Shown here in pieces: positions 47,171 through 57,083 of a DNA stretch of 64,000 nt. The stretch comes from Cunninghamia lanceolata (Eukaryota > Streptophyta > Pinopsida > Cupressales > Cupressaceae): assembly GCA_027924645.1 (NCBI GenBank), contig BSBN01000242.1, forward strand, positions 5,332,001 to 5,396,000. Direction: 5' to 3'. Positions within the stretch are counted from its first letter, which is position 1, and every line of letters begins with the position of its first letter. A model generated the notes under the pieces. It was given only the letters and a program-made list of their open reading frames with translations. It did not search any database and was not told the origin of the DNA. The position numbers were made by a program, and so were the translations under genes.

Positions 47171-48111
47171 TAGAGTGTCCTATAGGAGGGTTGCTATCAT
47201 GGAATAATATACATTTTGTTTGCATGTTTGAATTCACATTACATAATAGGTATTGCAATCTCTTTGTTAGAGACCAAACTATAATAGCTATATTTAACTA
47301 TTTTGATAGCCATCATATGTAGAATATATCATCTCGCAACTATCTCCTGGCATCATGCAAGTTGATTTTAGTAGAGGAACACAATTTTTGAAGGTAGTTA
47401 TTTATGTCCAAAATGAATACTTTTTCATAGGCTAATGAATTTAAGATGCAATTGCTTTGCTCCAAAACTCATTTCTTCAAGTTTGGACTCTATTAGCAAC
47501 CAATCATAATCTTACAAGTTAATAAGGAAGCAAGCAATACACGATGAATACAGTGAAAGCACACAATACACAGATAAGACATGAATGCAGTCACACAATA
47601 CACAAAGAAGACATGATTAAGCAATATATATATGAAATGCTAATTAAAGTAAACAAACACAAAATGTGGGGAGGGACTCATCGCCACACAACTTTAGACC
47701 ACACAAAAACATGTAAAACACATAGAGCGTAGGGAGGGACTCATCGCCACACAAATTTAGACTATGCCACAAACATGCAAGACACACAGAGAAGACACAT
47801 AAAACAAATGGAAGACACACGGAATACACGAGCACCACATAGTATGCCATGGACACACTATACGTCTTATACACGACAAACACGAGTGATAGGGAGGAGC
47901 TAGCTCATCACTACTCCACTATCTAAAACATGCCAAACACACCTGATGGTTGAGCTATGCTACCACAACCACCAAAGACATGCTTAAGGGTGAATAGCTC
48001 AAGATCCAACCCCGCCTTGTGATGAGGGCTTTGTATAAAAGGATGTGCACTACCTCAAGAGATACACCATCCTGCCTCACGATGAGGGCTTTATAAAATA
48101 CAACCCCACCT
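47171..48111. other. Unassigned intergenic stretch
   Basis: Apart from the short tandem repeats I see no gene, RNA or element end here. Confidence 0.4.
47666..47945. repeat. Short tandem repeat, ~63-bp period
   Basis: Two good units start GTGGGGAGGGACTCATCGCC (47666) and GTAGGGAGGGACTCATCGCC (47729). A poorer third starts near 47888 (TAGGGAGGAGCTAGCTCATC). A related doublet (GATGAGGGCTTT) lies at about 48027 and 48082. Confidence 0.7.
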
Positions 48112-48712
48112 TGTCATGTCCCCACTTCCTGAGTGATCTTCAGGAGTGTTGTAGATTAGCCTAATAATCATTCCCGTAGGCTAATTCAAGTGATTAGGGA
48201 ATGATCTTGAGTTGAGCCTAGTGAGGAGTTGGACTTATCTCTATGGCTCAATTTATTTCTACTTGATATATTTTACTAGGCACCAATGATTGATTTAAAT
48301 GTAATCTTTAATTACATTTTGTATTATTAAAGTCCTAGTAAAATTACTTTACCTTGGGAGTTGTGCCACAATGTATTATTTTATTAGAGAAGGCTGTAAC
48401 TTAAAAAGTGGCCACGAAGGGTTTATGCATCATGGAGTTGAGCACCTAGGAAGAGGTGGGCCCCTTTCTTGGTGTGGTACTCCCTTTATAAAGTCAAACA
48501 TAAAAAAAATAAAGTTGATTTCATTTTGTTTTTAGCAGTGGACTTCAAAGAAATATTCTTTCTTGTTTTGGGCACCATGTTTGAGGAGTATATTTGGCAT
48601 TTGGAGCTTCATGTTGAGATTTATTCTATCTTCTATTTTGCTGATATATGTTGAGATTGATCTCTTTTCTTTGGAAATGCTTATTCCAGACTTCCAGGGT
48701 GATGCTCCCTTG
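48112..48712 (+). repeat. Possible LTR fragment interrupted by Copia-GP copy 2
   Basis: TGTCATGTCCCCACTTCC looks like a gypsy-type LTR start, and no frame is present to 48712, where Copia-GP enters. The partner LTR and far half would lie beyond the window, so this is only a suggestion. Confidence 0.25.
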
Positions 48713-49089
48713 TGTAAGAGTCAATGTGACTCAGCAAGCCAGGATCACCTGCAATCAAGACAACCTTCCACACAAAGATGACAAGAGAAGATGTTAAAAC
48801 AATGGAGCAAGAATTTATAAAAAGATCAAATGAAGTTGTATTAGACTGTATGAAATACAATGAAAGAGCCTTCCTTATAAAGGCAAGGTGAGAGCTAGAA
48901 GGGTGGAGTGAAAGGTGGAGATATTCCTACAACATGTGCCAATTAGAGGACAATAACTAATTGCACATGTGGAGGATAAGACAACTCACTCCAACTATCA
49001 ACAACTCAACACACAACTAGAAACACCTAGACATCTAGAAGACTCACTAAGTCAACTTAACATGTGTGAATTATGTGTTCACACCAACA
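48713..49089 (-). repeat. Copia-GP copy 2 3' LTR
   Basis: On the plus strand it runs TGTAAGAGTCAATG to TTCACACCAACA, the inverse of copy 1, with the TATA box at 48874-48881. Confidence 0.92.
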
Positions 49090-49101
49090 CCCCCCCTTAA
49101 G
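49090..49101 (-). promoter_or_regulatory. Copia-GP copy 2 polypurine tract
   Basis: CCCCCCCTTAAG on the plus strand reads CTTAAGGGGGGG on the minus strand. Confidence 0.85.
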
Positions 49102-49372
49102 TGCAACTTAGGGAGTAGCGGACTAAAACAAAGATGCAATGATGGATGGGTCCCGGCTACTAGGTCATGTTAGGTACCCATGTACAACAAATCTCAAGTG
49201 GAGAAAAGGAGAAAACCTCATGGGACAAAACTCCTCTCCAAAAGTGAGAATGCAGAAAACAAATGAAATATGTGATGGAAGGAGGACTCAAGACCCCCCA
49301 AGGACTACATCCAACACATATATACAATCAATTACCCCCCCATAGGAGAGAAAATGTGAGACTATAAGTCCC
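49102..49372 (-). other. Copia-GP copy 2 3' UTR, part outside TA3
   Basis: It is non-coding and aligns inverted with about 39975-40240. It ends at the TA3 target site GTCCC (49368-49372). Confidence 0.8.
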
Positions 49373-50883
49373 TGGTGCAGGAGCACCATAGTATCTTCAT
49401 GCTTCTATAGAGAAATTTTGAAGTTTGATGTAATTTTGATGTTTCTACCTTGTAACAAGGTCATTTGGACCAATTCACATATGTTTAGGTCATTAAGGTT
49501 CAAGTCTTGTGTTCATTTTTATAAAATGTAAAAGGTGTCACAAATGTAAAACTTACAAAGTTATAAAGTTGCAATGCAACATATGGAATATGAAAGGTCA
49601 TGAAGGTTTGATTCACTTGTAGGAAGTTAGAAATCAGTTAGAAACCAAAGAGTCATGATGTAATGCCTTTAAAAGGCCTTGTAACCATCAAAGAATTTGG
49701 GGGTGATTGAAGATTTGAACATGGAATGATAAAAGACATTGTTTTCTGTATTCTTTTTCAGAAATTCATCGTTTCCAAGCCTTGTACGGAAATGTACAGG
49801 CATGAGTGCAGGTTTAACTAGTTGTAAGTATTAGTTCCTTCAATCACCTTCCATTTGAAGTCAGTCTCATGTATTTTGATGCTATTTTGTGTAAGTTATG
49901 AAGGTTTTTCTGAAAGTGGTTAAAACCCTGTCTTAGGGTAAACAATCAGCATTTAAAATGGTGTTTCTCCTAATTCACCCAATGGAATAAGATAAAAACT
50001 AGGAAATTGATAGCTCTATGTGTATTTTCATTGATTCCTAGAGTGCAGAGTTTATGGAGGAAGTTGGGTCCTATTTCTATCATGCCCTAATACTGTTCTG
50101 TCTTGTTTAAGACTGGTAAAAGGGCATAAATGATGTGTTTTTGATGATTTTAGTATGGTTGAACATTCTTTATGATGTTTTTGGTTTTGATAAAGGAAGT
50201 AAGTGAGATAACTCCATATTCCTTAAGTTGAATTTGGCAAATAGATTGAGGTTTATACCCTTAGAGAAGTCTGTCCTGTCAGGACTGACTGTAACAGTCA
50301 CTGTCATGACTGAGTATGAGGCAATAGTGCATCTTAATGATGGTTGGAAACCCTAGGAGTAGGTTAAGTAAGATTTTTTTAATGTTTTTTATCCATGGAA
50401 AAGGTTGCAAGATCCCTGTATTGGGAGAATACCAAGAAGACACAAGAGTGATAGTTTGGAAGCCTATTTAGGCCTAATTGGTTTGGTGACAGTCCTTTGT
50501 TTAGCAATACTTCCCAAAGCAATCTATGTTGGATTTGTGATATGTGTTTAAACTTATTAAAGGGTATCTCAAAAGCCTTAAATAGTCTTGAATGGATATC
50601 TACACTAAAAGGTATGCTTTGACAGTCCCTTAAAGAGGGCTACTAGCTTTTGGACAGTCAACGAAGGAATAATAATTTGATGAAAGGTCAGATATTGGGA
50701 ATTGTTTGTTTTGGTTGAGATAGGATTCTTAAAGGATAAAAAGAAAGACAACTAAGGTATTGTTGAGTCAGATTTGTGAGAAACTCAGTTTTGTGCCACT
50801 GACTTATGAAGGTTGTGGGATTGAAGCCCATTGTTGTGAAACATGATAACAATTGTTTGAGATTCTTCTTTTCCTCTGCATCA
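49373..50883 (+). repeat. TA3 LTR a
   Basis: It starts TGGTGCAGGAGCACCA (perfect 6-bp stem, AGGA loop) and ends CCTCTGCATCA. CTTTAAAAGG at 49667-49676 is a possible TATA-type element, present in all three LTRs. Confidence 0.93.
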
Positions 50884-51467
50884 AATTGGTATCAGAGCTA
50901 GCAAAAGCTCTAGGTAAAGTGTTGTGTATCAGAAGGTAGATAAGGAGTTCAAATTTGTTGGTGACCATTATTTTGTGTTGTTAAGTTGTTTGGTTGCAGG
51001 TGCTTGGTCCATCTAGCTGCAGAAGGATGTTTTCTGAGGTTGTGTGTGTGGGCAGACAAGATGAGGTCTGTCATGACCATTCTCCAATGGAGATTAGGCT
51101 GGATAAGGGTGCAGAGAGAAACCACTAAGGAGAGAGTGGTAGGTGCATCACCAGGATCTGTTGTTGGGTGAGATGAATGGTTTGGTGAGTTGGTGTTGTG
51201 AAGCAGTAGAGAGATGGATACCTAACTAACGAAGCACTTGATGTTGCAGCCTGAAGAGTACTCCACTGATGGGAGTAGAAGGAGCCTGAAGAAGATCTAA
51301 AGTTGATGGTAGTTTGATTTTTGTTGGTTGGTTGGTCACTAGCCATTGATGTGAAGATTTGAAGCCTGAAGCTAAAGATGAAGAGACAGACAGAGATGCA
51401 GGAAAAGATAGTTTTGTTTTGCAGATACATTTCCAAGGGACTTGGAAATCTTTGTTGGTTGGTTGTA
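50884..51467 (+). repeat. TA3 internal region 1
   Basis: 584 bp with no recognisable domain on either strand. The bases before the next LTR (GTTGGTTGGTTGTA) are not purine-rich, so the usual polypurine tract is missing or atypical. Confidence 0.85.
50887..50898 (+). promoter_or_regulatory. TA3 primer-binding site 1
   Basis: TGGTATCAGAGC, 3 nt after LTR a, is an exact tRNA-Met type site. Confidence 0.88.
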
Positions 51468-52977
51468 TGGTGCAGGAGCACCATAGTATCTTCATGTTTC
51501 TATAGAGAAATTTTGAAGTTTGATGTAATTTTGATGTTTCTACTTTGTAACAAGGTCATTTGGACCAATTCACATATGCTTAGGTCATTAAGGTTCAAGT
51601 CTTGTGTTCATTTTTATAAAATGTAAAAGGTGTCACAAATGTAAAACTTACAAAGTTATAAAGTTGCAATGCAACATATGGAATATGAAAGGTCATGAAG
51701 GTTTGATTCGCTTGTAGGAAGTTATAAATCAGTTAGAAACTGAAGAGTCATGATGTAATGCCTTTAAAAGGCCTTGTAACCATCAAAGAATTCGGGGTGA
51801 TTGAAGATTTGAACATGGAATGATAAAAGACATTATTTTCTGTATTCTTTTTCATAAATTCATCATTTCCAATCCTTGTACGGAACTGTACGGGCATGAG
51901 TGCAGGTTTAACTGGTTGTAAGTATTAGTTCCTTCAATCACCTTCCATTTGAAGTCAGTCTCATGTATTTTGATGCTATTTTGTGTAAGTTATGAAGGTT
52001 TTTCTGAAAGTGGTTAAAAGCCTGTCTTAGGGTAAACAATCAACATTTAAAATGGTGTTTCTCCTAATTCACCCAATGGAATAAGATAAAAACTAGGAAA
52101 TTGATAGCTCTATGTGTATTTTCATTGATTCCTAGAGTGCAGATTTTATGGAGGAAGTTGGGTCCTATTTCTATCATGCCCTAATACTGTTCTGTCTTGT
52201 TTAAGACTGGTAAAGGGGCAGAAATGATGTTTTTTTGATGATTTTAGTATGGTTGAACATTCTTTATGATGGTTTTGGTTTTAATAAAGGAAGTAAGTGA
52301 GATAACTCCATATTCCTTAAGTTGAATTTGGCAAATAGATCGAGGTTTATACCCTTAGAGAAGTCTGTTCTGTCAGGACTGAGTGTAACAGTCATTGTCA
52401 TGACTGAGTATGAGGCAATAGCATGTCTTAATGATGGTTGGAAACTCTAGGAGTAGGTTAAGTAAGATGTTTTTAATGTTTTTTATCCATGGAAAAGGTT
52501 GCAAGATCCCTGTATTGGGAGAATACCAAGAAGACACAAGAGTGACAGTTTGGAAGCCTATTTAGGCTTAATTGGTTCGGTGACAGTCCTTTGTTTAGCA
52601 ATACTTCCCAAAGCAATCTATGTTGGATTTGTGATATGTGTTTAAACTTATTAAAGGGTATCTCAAAAGCCTTAAATAGTCTTGAATGGAGATCTACACT
52701 AAAAGGTATGCTTTGACAGTCCCTTAAAGAGGGCTACTAGCTTTTGGACAGTCAACGAAGGAATAGTAATTTGATTTAAGGTCAGATATTGGGAATTGTT
52801 TGTTTTGGTTGAGATAGGATTCTTAAAGGATAAAAAGAAAGACAACTAAGGTATTGTTGAGTAAGAGTTGTGAGAAACTCAGTTTTGTGCCACTGACTTA
52901 TGAAGGTTGTGGGATTGAAGCCCATTGTTGTGAAACATGATAACAATTGTTTGAGATTCTTCTTTTCCTCTGCATCA
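51468..52977 (+). repeat. TA3 LTR b (shared)
   Basis: It starts TGGTGCAGGAGCACCA and ends CCTCTGCATCA, serving both flanking internals. Confidence 0.93.
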
Positions 52978-53558
52978 AATTGGTATCAGAGCTAGCAAAA
53001 GCTCTGGGTAAAGTGTTGTGTATCAGAAGGCAGATAAGGAGTTCAAATTTGTTGGTGACCATTATTTTGTGTTGTTAAGTTGTTTGGTTGCAGGTGCTTG
53101 GTCCATCTAGCTGCAGAAGGATGTTTTCTGAGGTTGTGTGTGTGGGCAGACAAGATGAGGTCTGTCATGACCATTCTCCAATGGAGATTAGGCTGGATAA
53201 GGGTGCAGAGAGAAACCACTAAGGAGAGAGTGGTAGGTGCATCACCAGGATCTGTTGTTGGGTGAGATGAATGGTTTGGTGAGTTGGTGTTGTGAAGCAG
53301 TAGAGAGATGGATACCTAACTAACGAAGCACTTGATGTTGCAGCCTGAAGAGTACTCCACTGATGGGAGTAGGAGTCTGAAGAAGCTCTAAAGTTGATGG
53401 TAGTTTGATTTTTGTTGGTTGGTTGGTCAGTAGCCATTGATGTGAAGATTTGAAGCCTGAAGCTAAAGATGAAGAGATAGACAGAAATGCAGGAAAAGAT
53501 AGTTTTGTTTTGCAGATACATTTCCAAGGGACTTGGAAATCTTTGTTGGTTGGTTGTA
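52978..53558 (+). repeat. TA3 internal region 2
   Basis: 581 bp, nearly identical to internal 1 except for a 3-base difference near 53373 and scattered substitutions. Confidence 0.85.
52981..52992 (+). promoter_or_regulatory. TA3 primer-binding site 2
   Basis: TGGTATCAGAGC, 3 nt after LTR b. Confidence 0.88.
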
Positions 53559-55069
53559 TGGTGCAGGAGCACCATAGTATCTTCATGCTTCTATAGAGAA
53601 ATTTTGAAGTTTGATGTAATTTTGATGTTTCTACCTTGTAACAAGGTCATTTGGACCAATTCACATATGTTTAGGTCATTAAGGTTCAAGTCTTGTGTTC
53701 ATTTTTATAAAATGTAAAAGGTGTCACAAATGTAAAACTTACAAAGTTATAAAGTTGCAATGCAACATATGGAATATGAAAGGTCATGAAGGTTTGATTC
53801 TCTTGTAGGAAGTTAGAAATCAGTTAGAAACTGAAGAGTCATGATGTAATGCCTTTAAAAGGCCTTGTAACCTTCAAAGAATTTGGGGGTGATTGAAGAT
53901 TTGAACATGGAATGATAAAAGACACTGTTTTCTATATTCTTTTTCAGAAATTCATCATTTCCAAGCCTTGTACGGAACTATATGGGCATGAGTGCAGGTT
54001 TAACTGGTTGTAAGTATTAGTTCCTTCAATCACCTTCCATTTGAAGTCGGTCTCATGTATTTTGATGCTATTTTGTGTAAGTTATGAAGGTTTTTCTGAA
54101 AGTGGTTAAAACCCTGTCTTAGGGTAAACAGTCAGCATTTAAAATGGTGTTTCTCCTAATTCACCCAATGGAATAAGATAAAAATTGGGAAATTGATAGC
54201 TCTATGTGTATTTTCATTGATTCCTAGAGTGCAGAGTTTATGGAGGAAGTTGGGTCCTATTTCTATCATGCCCTAATACTGTTCTGTCTTGTTTAAGACT
54301 GGTAAAAGGGCAGAAATGATGTGTTTTTGATGATTTTAGTATGGTTGAACATTCTTTATGATGGTTTTGGTTTTGATAAAGGAAGTAAGTGAGATAACTC
54401 CATATTCCTTAAGTTGAATTTGGCAAATAGATTGAGGTTTATACCCTTAGAGAAGTTTGCCCTGTTAGGACTGAGTGTAACAGTCACTGTCATGACTGAG
54501 TATGAGGCAATAATGTTTCTTAATGATGGTTGGAAACCCTAGGAGTAGGTTAAGCAAGATGTTTTTAATGTTTTTTATCCATGGCAAAGGTTGCAAGATC
54601 CCTGTATTGGGAGAATACCAAGAAGACACAAGAGTGACAGTTTGGAAGCCTATTTAGGCCTAATTGGTTCGGTGATAGTCCTTTGTTTAGCAATACTTCC
54701 CAAAGAAATCTATGTTGGATTTGTGATATGTGTTTAAACTTATTAAAGGGTATCTCAAAAGCCTTAAACAGTCTTGAATGGAGATCTACACTAAAAGGTA
54801 TGCTTTGACAGTCCCTTAAAGAGGGCTACTAGCTTTTGGACAATCAACGAAGGAATAGTAATTTGATGAAAGGTCAGATATTGGGAATTGTTTGTTTTGG
54901 TTGAGATAGGATTCTTAAAGGATAAAAAGAAAGACAAATAAGGTATTGTTGAGTCAAACTTGTGAGAAACTCAGTTTTGTGCCATTGACTTATGAAGGTT
55001 GTGGGATTGAAGCTCATTGTTGTGAAACATGATAACAATTGTTTGAGATTCTTCTTTTCCTCTGCATCA
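53559..55069 (+). repeat. TA3 LTR c
   Basis: It starts TGGTGCAGGAGCACCA and ends CTCTGCATCA, directly followed by the right GTCCC duplication. Confidence 0.93.
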
Positions 55070-55404
55070 GTCCCCCCCACAATGAAGTAGCTCCTATGTC
55101 AATGGTGAACGCCCGAAAAAGAATGCTGAAGAGAATCCAAAGACTACAAACAACATTCTTTCCCTTAGGAAGAAACAAGTCCAAAGGCTGATGTCGAAGA
55201 AACTCCATCTCAATGTATGAGGGAAAAAGCCTCATGATGTATGCTGTCTATGAAAACTGCTCAAGTGTCCATATGTCATAACCAAAAGATGTCACATGAT
55301 TAGGTGCTACATGCAACAATCCAAGACAAGATGAAAACTCAAGATCATCAATCTCCAAAGATGAAGAATCCTCCAAATGATGGTCCCTCCAACTCAATGT
55401 CAAA
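55070..55404 (-). other. Copia-GP copy 2 3' UTR and end of tail region
   Basis: It continues the 3' UTR beyond TA3, starting with GTCCC. It aligns inverted with copy 1 sequence around 39650-39970. Confidence 0.75.
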
Positions 55405-57083
55405 CTATGACAAGTGAAGAGGAGAAGGTGCGTACTCATCCGAAGTAGAAGATTCAACTCCTTCAAAGAGGAGATGAATGTCATCAATGAAGTCCTCCAA
55501 GTCATCAAGATAGGACTCACGAAACAAGTCTGCAATACCTGGCAAGCACTCATCCCACAAACCTGTATCTGGAAGACAAACAATATCCTGCTCAACTGAA
55601 GTGGATGAAGCTATGTCAATGCCAATCTCTGAAGAAGCAGGAGAAAGAGGAAGCTCAAAACTAGTCTCAAGAACTGAAGTCAATACAAAAATACCAAGGT
55701 TCAAGTGACCAAACCTCTGCCTAGAAATATGATTACACTTGATGCATGAGTGTGAATATTAACCAATGGATCTACATCATTGTCAGAAACAAAATGGGAG
55801 AAAGAATACAAGCGAGATGCATGATCTGCCACCCCAAGAGCAATGATGTCTCTGCTCTCCAAGTCCCAAATGATCATAGAATTAGGAGTGAACTCAACTG
55901 TCTTCCCTGCACCACAATGAGTAATCTGATAGGTGGAAAGGAGATTGGTTGTCAAGGAAGGTACACACAACACATTGTTGAATGTACATGAGTCACCAAC
56001 ATCAATTGTTCCTTTACCACTTGCATGCATGTATGTATTGTTACCCATCAAAATAGGCAATGAAGTACATGACTGAAATGAAGAGAACATCCCCTATGAA
56101 GATGACATATGATGAGAAGCTCCTAAATCAAGAAGCCATCTCTCTGAATGTAGACTTGTTGATGCAAAGAATGCTTTTCCTTTTCCTTTATCTGTCCCTT
56201 AAGCAATGCCTATTGTCCCTGTAGATGTAGATGATGATGGTGGCGAAGAAGAAGACTTGGGTAAAACTGTTGTTGATGGAGAATACTCAATGTTATGTTT
56301 TTGAAGAAGTTGTGACATCTCTTCAAACTTTTTCTCATAACATTTAGTCTCATCATGACCCAATTTCTTACAATAAGAACACTTTGGCTTCTTCTTCTTA
56401 TTTGACTCCTCTTTGGAAGAAGAGTTGGGGGTTTTATTTGATTCTTTTTCTTGCTTATTAGACTTTGAATCCTTCTATTTCTTTCCCTTATTATGTGAAG
56501 CCTTAGGATCTTTTGTGCTTTGTGTTGCAACTAGAGCCTGTTTTCTAGGCGACTTCAATGTGCCCATGTGTAGTAGCTTGGCTTGTTCTCTTGTGAGTTG
56601 TGTAGCAAACTCCTCAAGTGAAGGCATGGTAAACTTAGTATCAAAGGCATCCATTGTAGTATAAAAGGTAGAAACATAAACTGAATATGCAGGACCCAAT
56701 TTTGCAAGAATTGATAGAATCAATTGTTCATCTTCTTTCTCAAGACGACTTTGTTTGAGTTGCAACTTGAGAGACTTAAATTTGGTGAAGAAGTCTTTGA
56801 TTTGATCAAAATCTTGAGGATTAAGTGCAATTAGCTCATTTTCCAATTTGAACCTTCTTATTTTATCTTGCTTGCCAAATCGATTGTCCAGTGTTGTCCA
56901 TATCTCATTTGGTGTAGTACAAGACTCAACATGAAATCTCAAATCTAGAGAAATAGCAAGACAAAGTGTTCCAAAAGCCTCATCTCTTCTATCTAACCAT
57001 TTTCTTCTCTTAGTAGCACCTATGGGTTCAGGATCCGTGCCTAAAGTTATTCTATGTAGCTTTTGTTTATACAACACAAACTC
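55405..57083 (-). pseudogene. Copia-GP copy 2 Gag-protease polyprotein (5' end missing)
   Basis: On the minus strand it begins within gag (LYKQKLHRITLGTD). It keeps FHVESCTTPNEIWTTLDNRF, LILSILAKLGPAYSVYVS, the zinc knuckle CSYCKKLGHDETKC and a protease site LLDLGASHHM. Here Ser of DSG is Leu, whereas copy 1 has lost the Gly. Stops include TAG near 56476 and in SSS-GMF near 56093, both Gln codons in copy 1. A frameshift near 55715 precedes the tail (ESYLDDLEDFIDDIHLLFEG). As in copy 1, no integrase or RT follows. Confidence 0.87.

Larger units (their letters stand above)
49373..55069 (+). mobile_element. TA3: three-LTR, two-internal tandem array with intact TSD
   Basis: LTRs at 49373-50883, 51468-52977 and 53559-55069 (1511, 1510, 1511 bp) alternate with internals of 584 and 581 bp. 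The whole block is flanked by one GTCCC duplication (49368-49372 and 55070-55074). Repeats are nearly identical by eye, so it is young. The internals have a primer-binding site but no credible gene, so the family is non-autonomous, with an unusually small internal region for such long LTRs. Confidence 0.93.
48713..57083 (-). mobile_element. Copia-GP copy 2, split by TA3 and cut by Ty3-LL
   Basis: Minus-strand copy of the Gag-protease-only family. Its 3' LTR (48713-49089), polypurine tract (49090-49101), 3' UTR and coding region align with copy 1. TA3 (49373-55069) is inserted in the 3' UTR. At 57083, inside the first ~30 codons of gag, homology stops and Ty3-LL begins. The leader and 5' LTR should lie beyond the window. 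The left flank is CCTTG (48708-48712); its partner is not visible. Confidence 0.88.

Noticed and set aside
47666..48110. CRISPR-like array
   Set aside because: Only two good repeat units that abut directly, with no unique spacers, in plant-type DNA.
51125..53575. 118-119-codon minus-strand frames in both TA3 internals
   Set aside because: Their similarity follows from the recent duplication of the unit, they extend into no known domain, and they are antisense to the element.
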